A DNA stretch of 64,000 nt from Natronomonas salsuginis (GCF_005239135.1 NZ_QKNX01000001.1:1-64000), one strand, 5' to 3'. Positions 15,910 through 26,350 are shown, counted from the stretch's first letter. A program made the numbers and translations. The notes: a model not told the origin generated them from the sequence alone.

Positions 15910-17489
15910 CGCGACACCTCCGGCGCGCCGGTTTGGATCTCCCGCAGGGCCGTGACGACGCCGTCCATCTTCTTCTCGGTCTCCTCGTACTCGCGCTCGG
16001 GATCGGAATCGGCAACGATCCCGGCCCCGGCTCGAACCGTCACCCGATCGGTTCCGTCCGCGCCCCCGCCGCGCTCGACCGTGGCGGTCCGGATCACGAT
16101 CGCGAAGTCAGCGTCGCCGCTCCAGGAGTAGTACCCGACGCCGCCCCCGTAGACGCCCCGCGGTCGCCGTTCGAGGTCGTCGATGATCTCCATCGCCCGG
16201 ATCTTTGGCGCACCAGAGAGCGTCCCGGCGGGGAACGATGCGCGCGTCGCGTCGAAGGCGTCGCAGTCGTCGGCAAGCAGTCCCGTGACCGTTGACTCGA
16301 TGTGCTGGACGTGGCTGTATTTCAGGACGTTCATGAACTCCTCGACGCGGACGCTCCCGGCCTCACTGACTCGACGAACGTCGTTGCGGGCGAGATCAAC
16401 CAACATCGTGTGTTCGGCCCGTTCCTTGTCGTCGGCGAGCATCTCGCCCGCGAGCCGTCGGTCCTCGACCGGGCTCGTTCCTCGGGCGCACGTGCCGGCG
16501 ATGGGGTTGCTCATAACTTCTCGCCCGCGGACGGAGACGAGCGTCTCCGGCGAGGCCCCGACCACCGCGAGGTCGTCGTAATCGAGGACGTACATGTACG
16601 GCGACGGGTTGATCGACCGCAGCGCCTCGTAGAGGCCGAGGGGATCGATATCGCCGTCGAGCTCTCTCGTTCGTGAGATTACGCCCTGATAGATGTCACC
16701 GTCGAGGACGTGCTCTTTCGCGCGCCGGACTGACGCCTCGTACTCGGCTTTCGGTCCCGCCCGCTCGTCGATCGGAGTGAAGCCGCCCGTCTCGAGCGGC
16801 TCCCGCGCCAAGAGCAGCGATTCGACGCGGTCGACTTCGGCTTCGAGTCCCCCGTAGATCTCGCGTGGGTCATCGTCGGGACGAACTAGCGGCGTGAATA
16901 CGAGCGACACGGTCTCCGCGGCGTCGTCGAAGACCAGCGTCTTGGTCGTCAACACGAACTGAGCGTTCGGCACCCGTGATTCGGGCTGTTCGATCCCGAC
17001 CTCCTCGAGCCAGAGATCGTAGACCGCGTCGTACGCCAAGAACCCGACGAGCCCGCCCTGTAGCTGCTGGCGCTCCGTCTCGGGAAAGTTGCGGAGCGAC
17101 GCGTCCGGAAGCGTCTCCCGAAGCGTCGCGACCGTGTCGCCGCCGTTCGGCTCGAAGGCGCCCTCGTACCGATCGTCGAGGACGTCGACCGTCGCGCTCG
17201 CGTCGCCGTCGACGGTCACGACGGCGGCGGGATCGTAGCCGACGAACGAGTACCGCGCGTGGCGGTCGGCCCCGTCCCCGGCTCGAAACGCGCCATCTGG
17301 ATCGCTCGATGCGACCTTGCCGGCGCTCTCGAGAAGGAACGTGTGGTCCGCAGGTGTCGCGTCCGTCGTTCGGCCGGTCAATGCCGCGTACGCATCTAGC
17401 GGCTCCGGCTCGACGCCCAACTCGGCGACGGTTCGGATCACGGCTGGCCCGTCGGCGGCCAACTCGACGAACTCCGATTCGGCGATCAC
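15906..17489 (-). CDS. trpE: Anthranilate synthase component I
   Basis: 527 aa. Converts chorismate plus ammonia to anthranilate, with TrpG. FLLESAGK near residue 50 is the tryptophan feedback-site motif (LLES), so the enzyme is probably Trp-inhibited. The chorismate site includes NPSPYMYVLD, NPIAGTCARG (Cys where Arg is usual in PIAGTRPRG), ERAEHTMLVDLARND, FPAGTLSGAPKIRAMEIID and GVYGGGVGYYSW. It overlaps trpF and trpG by 4 bp each, which implies translational coupling. Confidence 0.94.
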   Translation of the reverse strand: MIAESEFVELAADGPAVIRTVAELGVEPEPLDAYAALTGRTTDATPADHTFLLESAGKVASSDPDGAFRAGDGADRHARYSFVGYDPAAVVTVDGDASATVDVLDDRYEGAFEPNGGDTVATLRETLPDASLRNFPETERQQLQGGLVGFLAYDAVYDLWLEEVGIEQPESRVPNAQFVLTTKTLVFDDAAETVSLVFTPLVRPDDDPREIYGGLEAEVDRVESLLLAREPLETGGFTPIDERAGPKAEYEASVRRAKEHVLDGDIYQGVISRTRELDGDIDPLGLYEALRSINPSPYMYVLDYDDLAVVGASPETLVSVRGREVMSNPIAGTCARGTSPVEDRRLAGEMLADDKERAEHTMLVDLARNDVRRVSEAGSVRVEEFMNVLKYSHVQHIESTVTGLLADDCDAFDATRASFPAGTLSGAPKIRAMEIIDDLERRPRGVYGGGVGYYSWSGDADFAIVIRTATVERGGGADGTDRVTVRAGAGIVADSDPEREYEETEKKMDGVVTALREIQTGAPEVSR

Positions 17490-18112
17490 GGTCGATCACC
17501 CGCCCGTGCGACGAAGGACGAAACGGCGCTCGGGTCCTTCCGCCCCGGCCACGCCTCGACCCCGCTCGCGACGTCGACGCCGAAGGGGACGACATTCTCG
17601 ACCGCGTCGGCGACGTTCTCGGGCGTCAATCCCCCCGCCAGCACGATCGGCGAAGCGAGAGTCGCCACGAGTTCGCGGGTCCGCGTCCAGTCGTGACGCT
17701 CGCCGGTTCCGCCCGCCCCCGACGCGTCGAGCGAGTCGACGAGCAGCGCGTCGGCGGCCGTATCGTACCGTTCGGCGTCGTCGGGCGAGACGGCCTTTAT
17801 TACGTCCGCTCGAACCGTCGCCGCGAAGTCGGCCAGCTCGTCCGGCGTCAGATCGCCGTGAATCTGCACGACGTCCGGCCGGACCGTCTCGACCAATTCG
17901 ATCGTTCGCCCGATCGCCGTCGGCATCGTCACCAGGACCGTCGTGACGAACGGCGGCGTCGCGTCGACGAGTTCGGCAGCCAGATCGGCGTCGATCTTCC
18001 TCGGCGTCTCCACGGGAACGTCGACGGTGAACCCGACGGCGTCGGCCCCCGCATCGACGACGGCGTCGAGGTCCTCCCGCGTCGTGATCCCGCAGATCTT
18101 CACCCGGGTCAT
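17486..18112 (-). CDS. trpF: Phosphoribosylanthranilate isomerase
   Basis: 208 aa TIM barrel converting PRA to CdRP. Catalytic Cys in TRVKICGITTREDLDAV and catalytic Asp in FGVDVASGVEAWPGRKD; the phosphate loop is VLAGGLTPENV. The start ATG 18112 overlaps the trpD stop by 4 bp. The gene order D-F-E-G is common in haloarchaea, with trpC/B/A elsewhere (not in this window). Confidence 0.93.
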   Translation of the reverse strand: MTRVKICGITTREDLDAVVDAGADAVGFTVDVPVETPRKIDADLAAELVDATPPFVTTVLVTMPTAIGRTIELVETVRPDVVQIHGDLTPDELADFAATVRADVIKAVSPDDAERYDTAADALLVDSLDASGAGGTGERHDWTRTRELVATLASPIVLAGGLTPENVADAVENVVPFGVDVASGVEAWPGRKDPSAVSSFVARAGDRP

Positions 18113-19110
18113 GGCGCGAACTCGCGGAGCGATTCCAACTGCCGTCTCGCCGCTCCGGAGTCGATCGCCTCCCGCGCCGCGTCGACGCCGGCTTCGATGC
18201 TCTCGGCGGATCCGGAGACGTAGATCGCCGCGCCCGCGTTCGCGAGGATGATCGCCCGCTTTGCGCCGTCGACCGATCCGTCCAGGATCCCGCGCATGTC
18301 GTCGGCGTTCTCTGAGGGCGACCCACCGGCGACCTCCGAGAGATCGTATCGCTCGAGGCCGATGTCGTCCGGTTCGACCGTGTATCGCTCGACGGAATCG
18401 CCGTCGACTTCGGCGACCGTCGATTCGCCGTGGATGCCGAACTCGTCGAGCCCGGAGCCGTGGACGACGATCGCTCGTTCGACGGCCATCCGAGAGAGCG
18501 CGTCGGCCAACACCGGGACCAGCTCGGGATCGTAGACGCCGACGACCTGTGCGTCAGCCCCCGCCGGATTCGTCAGCGGGCCGAGGACGTTGAAGATCGT
18601 CCGCATGCCGAGCTCTTTCCGCGGTCCTATCACCGCTTTCATCGCCGGATGGAACACGGGGGCGAGCATGAACCCCATCCCTGTCGTCTCGATGCAACGC
18701 TCAACGGCCGGCGGCTCGGCGTCGATGGTGACACCGACCTCTTCGAGCACGTCGGCGCTCCCAGAGGACGACGAGACCGAGTAGTTCCCGTGTTTCGCGA
18801 TCGGCACGCCGGCTCCGGCGGCGACGAACGCGCTCGTCGTCGAGACGTTGATGGTGTCGTGGCCATCCCCGCCCGTCCCGCAGGTGTCGACTAGCGGCGC
18901 TCGATCCGGATCGATCGTTCGCGCGGCGGCACGCATTCCCCCGGCGAACCCGGCGATCTCGGCCTCCGTTTCGCCCTTCGCCCGGAGGCCGGCGAGGAGC
19001 GCGCCGACCTGCGCTTCGGTTGCGTTCTCGAACACGGCCGCTGCTGCTTCACGCGCCGCCGTTTGCGTGAGATCCTCGCCGTCGGTCACTCGTCGAATGT
19101 ATGTTTTCAT
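18109..19110 (-). CDS. trpD: Anthranilate phosphoribosyltransferase
   Basis: 333 aa from ATG 19110 (an ATG at 19122 would add four residues). Transfers phosphoribose from PRPP to anthranilate. Glycine-rich PRPP loop DTCGTGGDGHDTINVSTTSA, anthranilate-site KHGNYSVSSSSGSADVLE and the Mg-binding DE region later (GLDEFGIHGES). First gene of the operon; TATA TTATAAA at 19161-19167 and a palindrome at 19142-19159 control it. Confidence 0.93.
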   Translation of the reverse strand: MKTYIRRVTDGEDLTQTAAREAAAAVFENATEAQVGALLAGLRAKGETEAEIAGFAGGMRAAARTIDPDRAPLVDTCGTGGDGHDTINVSTTSAFVAAGAGVPIAKHGNYSVSSSSGSADVLEEVGVTIDAEPPAVERCIETTGMGFMLAPVFHPAMKAVIGPRKELGMRTIFNVLGPLTNPAGADAQVVGVYDPELVPVLADALSRMAVERAIVVHGSGLDEFGIHGESTVAEVDGDSVERYTVEPDDIGLERYDLSEVAGGSPSENADDMRGILDGSVDGAKRAIILANAGAAIYVSGSAESIEAGVDAAREAIDSGAARRQLESLREFAP

Positions 19111-19141
19111 AGTGATCAACAATGATCAAGACTGCGTTACA

Positions 19142-19159
19142 ATGTACAAATAAGTACAT
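19142..19159. promoter_or_regulatory. Operator-like palindrome of the trpDFEG promoter
   Basis: ATGTACAAATAAGTACAT has 6-bp inverted arms and a 6-nt centre and directly follows the TATA box (19161-19167, read leftwards), covering the expected start region. It contains TGTACA, which is the TRP-box sequence bound by TrpY in Methanothermobacter; relevance to haloarchaea is my inference. A second repeat, two TGATCA copies (19113-19128), lies between it and the ATG. Confidence 0.55.
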
Positions 19160-19309
19160 CTTTATAACGGTGTCGTTGCATCGGAATCCGTCGTACGAGT
19201 ACGGACGGCCCCTCTCCGGTCGCGTGTTTTCCACCCACAGATCGGAACGCATTTCGAAAGGTTCAACTACGTCACCGGGGTACCGTAGAGTGCAGACAAG
19301 TGCCAGCGA

Positions 19310-19384
19310 GGGTTCGTGGTCTAGGCTGGTTATGACACCTCCTTGACATGGAGGAGGTCGGCAGTTCAAATCTGCCCGAACCCA
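19310..19384 (+). tRNA. tRNA-Val (GAC)
   Basis: Acceptor GGGTTCG (19310-19316) pairs with CGAACCC (19377-19383), discriminator A19384. The anticodon stem CCTCC/GGAGG has loop TTGACAT with anticodon GAC. T arm GGCAG TTCAAAT CTGCC. No intron; no encoded CCA. Confidence 0.95.
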
Positions 19385-19537
19385 CTTCTTCACGCCCTCA
19401 ATTCCCACAGTCGCCACTTTTGTCGACGCTCCTGCGTGATCCATCCCCCCTGACCGCTTCGACTCACCCGTCGAGTTCGAGCGAATTATAAAACCGGTCC
19501 GTCTCCGAGAATCGGATACGAACGATCGTTCCATCAT

Positions 19538-19867
19538 ATGATACGGGTCCCAAACGAGTTACGCGACGCGTGTGTCGGTTCGACGGTGAACCTCTTCGTC
19601 TCCGTCGGCACGACCTCGCGACGGCTGAAAGGCGAGGTCTACGAGACCAGAGACCGCGGGGAGAACGGCGACGTACTCGAGGTTCGAATCAGCGAGGACG
19701 TTCCCGGTGAGTCCGATATCCGCTTTTGGTTGGGAGTCGCCGACGAGTCGACCTACCTGTTGCCGTTAGACGCCTACGACGACCGACTCGTCTACGTCGA
19801 GTATCGCCACAATGGAGCCCGAATCGGCCTCAACGTGCGTGACGTCCGCGAAGTGGGTCTCCGTTGA
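19538..19867 (+). CDS. Hypothetical haloarchaeal beta-rich protein (109 aa)
   Basis: MIRVPNELRDACVGSTVNLF ... TSRRLKGEVYETRDRGENGD ... IRFWLGVADESTYLLPLDAY. Acidic, predicted all-beta by eye, with no cysteines except one and no membrane span. AATTATAAAACC at about 19484 is the TATA box; the leader would be about 25-30 nt. I do not recognise a named family. It lies between tRNA-Val and another small conserved gene on the same strand. Confidence 0.65.
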   Translation: MIRVPNELRDACVGSTVNLFVSVGTTSRRLKGEVYETRDRGENGDVLEVRISEDVPGESDIRFWLGVADESTYLLPLDAYDDRLVYVEYRHNGARIGLNVRDVREVGLR

Positions 19868-19931
19868 GCGCGCGACCGGCAGAGAGATCGCCTGCCGCAC
19901 GCCTTTTGTCTGCACTCTGCGTAGGTCGTGT

Positions 19932-20276
19932 ATGCTTCGGATTCGCGGGTCGGCAGGCGGGACGGCGTTGACCGGTACGCTGTATGCACCCGGCGAGGAG
20001 CCGCCGACGTTCCGCGGCGCGCCCGATGACGACGCTCCGTACGTCTGGATCTGCGATTCGTTCTACGAGGTCGAAAGCGGCGGCCAGATCCAACGGATCG
20101 GCGGCGAGGAGATACGGGTCGCCTTCGAATCGCCCATGCCGCGCGGGTTTGCCGATCGCGACCGGGCGATCGAGGCCGCTCGCGAGCACATCAGGACGCA
20201 GTTTGCCCGCCTCGGCGTTCCCGAATCGGACGTCGAGATCGAACTGCTTGACGCGGTCGACGATCCGCTTCTGTGA
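19932..20276 (+). CDS. Conserved haloarchaeal protein (114 aa), DUF7113-like
   Basis: MLRIRGSAGGTALTGTLYAP ... EEPPTFRGAPDDDAPYVWIC ... REHIRTQFARLGVPESDVEI. Acidic and soluble, with one Cys; possibly the family called DUF7113, but I am not certain. ATG 19932 is preferred because the longer upstream frame (from 19812) overlaps the previous gene and is not acidic. Function unknown. Confidence 0.65.
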   Translation: MLRIRGSAGGTALTGTLYAPGEEPPTFRGAPDDDAPYVWICDSFYEVESGGQIQRIGGEEIRVAFESPMPRGFADRDRAIEAAREHIRTQFARLGVPESDVEIELLDAVDDPLL

Positions 20277-20294
20277 GGACGACGACGCCTCTCC

Positions 20295-21539
20295 TCAGAC
20301 GACGAGTCCCCACCGCTCGTCGTCGTACGTTCGATCGCGCTCCGCGTCGAAACGCTGCTCTATCGCCCGCGTCAGGGCGGCCTTCTCCTCGCGGTTGATG
20401 CGCGCCAGCTCGTCGGCCTTCGCCACCGCGAGCGGCGGTCCGATTTCGTGGGCGACGTCGCGCAGGATCTGCATCGTCAGCGCCTCACGTGTCTCGGGAT
20501 CGCGCGTGAACACCGCCGGGGATTCGACGCGGAACAGGAGTTCGTTTCGCGGCTCGTACACGCAGAAGAACGTCACTTCGTAGTCCTCGAGCGTACGCGA
20601 ACGCTCCAATCCGAGCGCGTCGCCGTGAGCCGATAGCGGTTCGTCGACGCCGCACCGGGAGACGAACCAGTTGGTGAACGTCAGCTGATCGGTCAGCGTC
20701 TCGCCGTCGTCGTCGGTGCGTCGGAGGACGCGCTTAAACAGGGCCGCATCGTCGGCCCATGGCGCGCGCGCTTTGCTGCGGACGGCGCGCGTGATTGCTT
20801 TCGAGCCGCCGTTTTTGATGAATCCACAGAGCGGAACGTTGCGCGCCGCGAACCGTTCGACCAGTTCGATGTAGCGCGCGATCACGTCCCGCGGACGCTC
20901 CTCCTCGACGAGGAGGTCTGCGAGTTCCGGATGACGGTCCGCCCACGCCAGCAGTCCCTTCGGATAGATTGGCCCGTCGAGGATCAACAGATCGTCGACG
21001 ACTTCCGCCTGTAGCGTGGCGTGGGATACCTCCGCGAGATACAGCGAGAGGGCATGGACAACGGCCTCCTCGTAACGGTTGACGCGGGGGGCTTGGAGGA
21101 CGCGCCCGCGGGAGTAGCCGCTGTCGAACCCCGTCCACTCGTCCTCGTCGCAATCGACCGTCGGGTCGTTCGAGTGCGCCGTTGTGACCACGGAGCGAGA
21201 GCGGTGCAGTTCGAGATCCGACGGCACCGCGGCCATCGCCGCCTGCGCCACGTCGAGGACGAGGCCGTTGGTGAACGTCGTTGGGTTGATCGTCCCCGAA
21301 TCGAGGCCGTGTTGGGTCGAAAAAGGCGCTTCCTGTAGGGCGGCATCTTCGATGTCGATCTGCCGCCGTCGAACCTCATCGATCGGTTCGAGGATCGTCC
21401 GCCCGTCGTACCGCAACGGATCGAGGAAGTTCGAAAAGACCGTCTCGGCGAACGCGCCGTGGTCCGTCGTATCGACGTGCTGGTTGATCCGGCCCGCGAG
21501 TCGCGCGATGCCGTCGAAGTGGACCGGGTCGAGGGTCAT
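20295..21539 (-). CDS. nurA: NurA-family nuclease
   Basis: 414 aa from ATG 21539. NurA is the 5'-3' nuclease that works with HerA/Mre11/Rad50 in resection of double-strand breaks. The NurA signature segment VVDDLLILDGPIYPKGLLAW carries the conserved DGP, RNVPLCGFIKNGGSKAI is the second conserved block, and the C-terminal region FRVESPAVFTRDP... EIGPPLAVAKADELARI contains the final conserved block. No herA is visible next to it in this window. Confidence 0.82.
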   Translation of the reverse strand: MTLDPVHFDGIARLAGRINQHVDTTDHGAFAETVFSNFLDPLRYDGRTILEPIDEVRRRQIDIEDAALQEAPFSTQHGLDSGTINPTTFTNGLVLDVAQAAMAAVPSDLELHRSRSVVTTAHSNDPTVDCDEDEWTGFDSGYSRGRVLQAPRVNRYEEAVVHALSLYLAEVSHATLQAEVVDDLLILDGPIYPKGLLAWADRHPELADLLVEEERPRDVIARYIELVERFAARNVPLCGFIKNGGSKAITRAVRSKARAPWADDAALFKRVLRRTDDDGETLTDQLTFTNWFVSRCGVDEPLSAHGDALGLERSRTLEDYEVTFFCVYEPRNELLFRVESPAVFTRDPETREALTMQILRDVAHEIGPPLAVAKADELARINREEKAALTRAIEQRFDAERDRTYDDERWGLVV

Positions 21540-21711
21540 ACCCGGTGTCCGGCGCACTGTCGTATAAAACGTTGGCTACCCGGTGTCTGGTGCGCCGACA
21601 GCGCGCCGTCCCCAGTGAGGAACGGCCACCGGCCGGTCTGTACTCATTTTTCATGCAAAATCCGCCGCGATAGCGGTACGCCTTTGGCTGGCCCCCTCGA
21701 ACGCGCTCAAT

Positions 21712-22968
<1,257 letters not shown>

Positions 22969-22983
22969 TCGGCCGAAAGGCGC

Positions 22984-23322
22984 TTACTCGGCCCAGTTGG
23001 GATCGGTTCGAGGCGGTGAGAACACGTCGATGCCCCGAACCGGAACGTCACCCGTATTCTTTGCCGAATGTGACTCGTCACTGGGGATGCAAAATGAGTC
23101 TCCGGCTTCAATAACGACCTCTTCGCCCTCGGAAACGAACGTCAACTCGCCCTCGTAGACGAAACCGGTCTGTTCGTGGTGATGACTGTGTTCGGGGACC
23201 GTTGCTCCGGGTTCGATCTCGAAGTGTTGCATGCTCGTCCTTTCACCGGAGGACAGCAGTTCGAGAGACACGTCTTCGACCGGTTCCGCTGCGTCGACAT
23301 CGGACGATCTGACTCGGTCCAT
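22984..23322 (-). CDS. Cupin-fold protein
   Basis: 112 aa from ATG 23322. A single cupin domain: motif 1 PEHSHHHEQTGFVYEGELTF (His cluster plus Glu) and motif 2 FCIPSDESHSAKNTGDVPV (His), so a metal-binding site is likely. Substrate unknown; such proteins include isomerases, dioxygenase-like enzymes and sensors. It converges on icd (15 bp between stops). Confidence 0.8.
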   Translation of the reverse strand: MDRVRSSDVDAAEPVEDVSLELLSSGERTSMQHFEIEPGATVPEHSHHHEQTGFVYEGELTFVSEGEEVVIEAGDSFCIPSDESHSAKNTGDVPVRGIDVFSPPRTDPNWAE

Positions 23323-23377
23323 GACTGGCTTTCGCGCTCCGGGTAATAAAAATCGGTGCCAAAGCGGGACGCGGGCG

Positions 23378-24826
23378 TCAGTACGACTTGGCGAAGTAGG
23401 CGGTCTCCTCGGCCTCGTCGTGGCAGATCCCGCAGGTGTCGTGGACCGCCCCCTCGTCGTCGTCCAGCGGGAGCATGACGATCTCGGCGGCGATCTCGTC
23501 TTTGATGACGGCTTCACAGTCCTCGTCGCCGCACCAGCCGGTCTTGACGTAGCCGCCGTAGCGGCCGATCGTCCCCAGGATATCGCCGCGACCGTGGGCC
23601 TCGCGGACGTTCTCCGCCAAGTTCTCCTCGGCGGCCGCGTACAGTTTGGCGTAGACGGTGTCGAGGGCGTCGTCGACCGCATCGCCGATCTCGGCGCGCG
23701 AGGCGACCTCGCTTTCGCCGTCTGGCCGGTGGACCAACGTCGCCTCGCCGTCGTCGACCTCGTGGGGGCCGATCTCGATGCGGAGCGGAACGCCGTTGAG
23801 TTCGTGTTCGTTGAACTTGAAGCCGGGGTTGCGCTCGTCGCGATCGTCGTACTCGACGCGGAACTCCCCGTCGAGTTCGGCCGCGAGATCCGCCGCGTAC
23901 TCCTTGACCGCGTCTTCGGTGTCTGCCTGCCAGATCGGGACGACGACGACCTGCGTCGGCGCGAGTGCGGGGGGGAGGACGAGCCCCTGATCGTCCGAGT
24001 GGGTCATGATGAGCGCGCCGAGCGCGCGCCAAGAAAGCCCCCACGAGGTGGTGTGGGCCGTTCGCTCGATCTCGTCCTCGTCGGTGTACTCGATGCCGAA
24101 CGCCTCGGCGAAGGAAGTGCCGAGGTGGTGGCTCGTCCCCGCTTGGACGGACTTGCCGTCGGGCATCAACGCCTCGATAGTCGTCGTCGTGTGCGCGCCG
24201 GGGAACTTGTCGTGGTCGGGCTTTCGACCGAGCATGCCCGGTATCGCCATCACCTCCTCGTAGAGGCGCTCGTACTGGTGGAGTCGCGTCATCGTCTCCT
24301 CCCAGGCGTCCTCGTGGGTCGCGTGGGCGGTGTGGCCCTCCTGCCAGAGGAACTCCTTGGTCCGGAAGAACGGCTTCGTCTCCGTCGCCTCCCAGCGGAC
24401 GACCGAACACCACTGGTTAAGCCGCATCGGGAGGTCGCGGTGGCTGCGGACCCACTGGGCGATGAAGGGCGTGATGATCGACTCGGAGGTCGGCCGGACG
24501 GCGAGGCGCTCCTCGAGTTCGTCGTGGCCGCCGTGGGTCACCCACGCGACCTCGGGGTCGAACCCCTCGACGATGTCCTTCTCGCGTTCGAGGTACGACT
24601 CGGGGATGAACATCGGGAAGTAGCTGTTCTGGACGCCGGTCTCTTTGAACCAGCCGTCGAGATGGTTCTGCAGACGCTCCCAGAGCGCGTAGCCGCGGGG
24701 GCGCGTAACGATGAAGCCGCCCATCGGCGCGTAGTCGGCCAGTCCTGACTTCTGTACGACCTCGGCGTACCACTCGCCGGGGTTGTGCTCTTTGCTTTCG
24801 GTGATTCCGAGTTCTTGTTCGGTCAT
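23378..24826 (-). CDS. proS: Prolyl-tRNA synthetase (archaeal/eukaryotic type)
   Basis: 482 aa class II aminoacyl-tRNA synthetase. Motif 2 region RWEATETKPFFRTKEFLWQE and motif 3-like GTSHHLGTSFAEAFGIEYTD are present. The anticodon-binding domain is followed by the archaeal zinc-binding C-terminus with CGDEDCEAVIKDE and HDTCGICHDEAEETAYFAKSY, ending in Tyr as usual for this branch. Full length. Confidence 0.94.
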   Translation of the reverse strand: MTEQELGITESKEHNPGEWYAEVVQKSGLADYAPMGGFIVTRPRGYALWERLQNHLDGWFKETGVQNSYFPMFIPESYLEREKDIVEGFDPEVAWVTHGGHDELEERLAVRPTSESIITPFIAQWVRSHRDLPMRLNQWCSVVRWEATETKPFFRTKEFLWQEGHTAHATHEDAWEETMTRLHQYERLYEEVMAIPGMLGRKPDHDKFPGAHTTTTIEALMPDGKSVQAGTSHHLGTSFAEAFGIEYTDEDEIERTAHTTSWGLSWRALGALIMTHSDDQGLVLPPALAPTQVVVVPIWQADTEDAVKEYAADLAAELDGEFRVEYDDRDERNPGFKFNEHELNGVPLRIEIGPHEVDDGEATLVHRPDGESEVASRAEIGDAVDDALDTVYAKLYAAAEENLAENVREAHGRGDILGTIGRYGGYVKTGWCGDEDCEAVIKDEIAAEIVMLPLDDDEGAVHDTCGICHDEAEETAYFAKSY

Positions 24827-25012
24827 GTGTTGTCTCGTGGTCGCGCTCGGTCTTCGCTGGTAATCGAACGGACGCGCGTCGGTGCCCGTTCGGCGGCGCG
24901 CCTTTATATTCTGTCGGGATTCGTCGGCGACGTGTAGGTACCAGACGCGGCGCGCGGTGTCGAGTCACCGCTCGACGCCGCACTGGGCGAACCCGAAACG
25001 CACTTTACTCCA

Positions 25013-25030
25013 GTAATTATATGTAATTAC
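25013..25030. promoter_or_regulatory. Palindrome overlapping the PAPS-reductase-like gene promoter
   Basis: GTAATTATATGTAATTAC has 7-bp perfect inverted arms around TATG and ends 6 nt before the ATG at 25036. It overlaps the AT-rich core promoter region, so a bound protein would block initiation. AT-rich palindromes of this kind are typical of small dimeric archaeal regulators; which one is unknown. Confidence 0.45.
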
Positions 25031-25035
25031 ACATC

Positions 25036-26004
25036 ATGAGCGAGTTCCCGGAGTACGTCGACGTATCGTACACCGACGGCGAGGGTGAATCCGCCGCGGA
25101 CTACCCCGAACTGGAGGACAAGATCGAGAAGGCGATCGAGGTAGTCGCGACCGGGCTCGAGGAGTACGAGACCCCCGCGATCATGTGGACCGGCGGCAAG
25201 GACTCGACGCTGACGCTGTACTTCGTCAAGGAGGTTGCCGAGGAGTACGGGCTCGATCTCCCGCCCGCGGTGTTCATCGATCACTACCAGCACTTCGACG
25301 AGCTCCTCGAGTTCGTCGATCGGTGGGCCGACGAGTGGGATCTCGAGGTCGTGTTCGCGCGCAACGACGATGTCGGCGCGTACGTCGACGAACACGACCT
25401 CGAACCGGGCGACGACATCGAAATCGACGCGCTGAGCGAGCACAACCAACACCACGTCCGAAACATCCTCGAATACGAAGAGGAGACGTTCCCCTTCCTG
25501 CTCGACACGTACGTCGGGAACCACCTCCTGAAGACGGTCGCGCTGAACAACACGCTGGAAGCGCACGACATCGACGGGATCATCTCGGGCATCCGCTGGG
25601 ACGAACAGGAGGCTCGCGCCGACGAGACGTTCTTCTCGCCGCGACACGATCCCGACATCTACCCGCCGCACGACCGGATTCAGCCGATCCTGCAGTTCGA
25701 CGAGGGCGACGTCTGGGACGCTTTCTGGTACTACGTCGTTCCCGAAACCGTTCCCGAGTTCCCCGACGAGGGGTACGTGCCGCAGGACTACGACGATCTG
25801 CCGAACGGCCTCACGCACGACGACATCCCGGTTTCGCCGAAGTACTTCGCCGGCTTCCGCTCGCTCGGCAGCGAGATCTCGACCGAAAAGAGCGACGAGG
25901 AACCCGCCTGGCTGCAGGACCTCGACAACACGACCGAGCGCGCCGGGCGCGCTCAGGACAAAGAGGACCTGATGGAGCGCCTGCGCGACCTCGGCTACAT
26001 GTAA
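25036..26004 (+). CDS. PAPS-reductase / CysD-like PP-loop ATPase family protein
   Basis: 322 aa. The PP-loop is IMWTGGKDSTLTLYFVKE (SGGKDS type), followed by the adenylation-domain conserved blocks VFIDHYQHFDELLEFVDRWA and GIISGIRWDEQEARADETFF, and the C-terminal QPILQFDEGDVWDAFWYYVV. Members activate sulfate or reduce PAPS/APS, or act in thiolation; no Cys pair for an iron-sulfur APS reductase is evident, so the exact reaction is open. A palindrome over the promoter suggests regulation, perhaps by sulfur status. Confidence 0.82.
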   Translation: MSEFPEYVDVSYTDGEGESAADYPELEDKIEKAIEVVATGLEEYETPAIMWTGGKDSTLTLYFVKEVAEEYGLDLPPAVFIDHYQHFDELLEFVDRWADEWDLEVVFARNDDVGAYVDEHDLEPGDDIEIDALSEHNQHHVRNILEYEEETFPFLLDTYVGNHLLKTVALNNTLEAHDIDGIISGIRWDEQEARADETFFSPRHDPDIYPPHDRIQPILQFDEGDVWDAFWYYVVPETVPEFPDEGYVPQDYDDLPNGLTHDDIPVSPKYFAGFRSLGSEISTEKSDEEPAWLQDLDNTTERAGRAQDKEDLMERLRDLGYM

Positions 26005-26017
26005 CCGTCGTCGATCG

Positions 26018-26350
26018 CTACTCGTTCTCCGAGCCGCCGGTGATCGTCCGCTGACTCGCGAGGAGGGCAAGCCCACTGAGAAGCAAGAGCGCGAACGCCG
26101 CGAGGTACAGCGCGTTCGCCGCCGGATCGACGAGTGCGACGAGTCCCAGCGCCGCCCCGAAGACGAGCCAGCCGGCACCGGCTCTCGGTTCGTCGCCGTA
26201 GAAGTGAACTCCGGCGGCGGCGGCCATGACGACCGCACCGCCGCCGACAAAGACCCCGTCGGGAAGTCCGGCGAACAGGTCCGCGAGCAACAGCGGTACC
26301 AGCCCAGCGAGGACGAGCAATCGGCTGTAGTGGGTGGGTTGGCGTTTCAT
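26018..26350 (-). CDS. Small four-helix membrane protein
   Basis: 110 aa from ATG 26350. Four hydrophobic segments (RLLVLAGLVPLLLADLFAGL, DGVFVGGGAVVMAAAAGVHF, GWLVFGAALGLVALVDPAAN, ALYLAAFALLLLSGLALLAS) and a short acidic tail. No catalytic motif. A haloarchaea-only family of unknown role. It converges on the PAPS-reductase-like gene. Confidence 0.65.
   Translation of the reverse strand: MKRQPTHYSRLLVLAGLVPLLLADLFAGLPDGVFVGGGAVVMAAAAGVHFYGDEPRAGAGWLVFGAALGLVALVDPAANALYLAAFALLLLSGLALLASQRTITGGSENE

Noticed and set aside
24827-25012. tRNA or other RNA gene between proS and the PAPS-reductase-like gene
   Set aside because: No acceptor/T-arm pairing found; only GC-rich spacer and promoter sequence.
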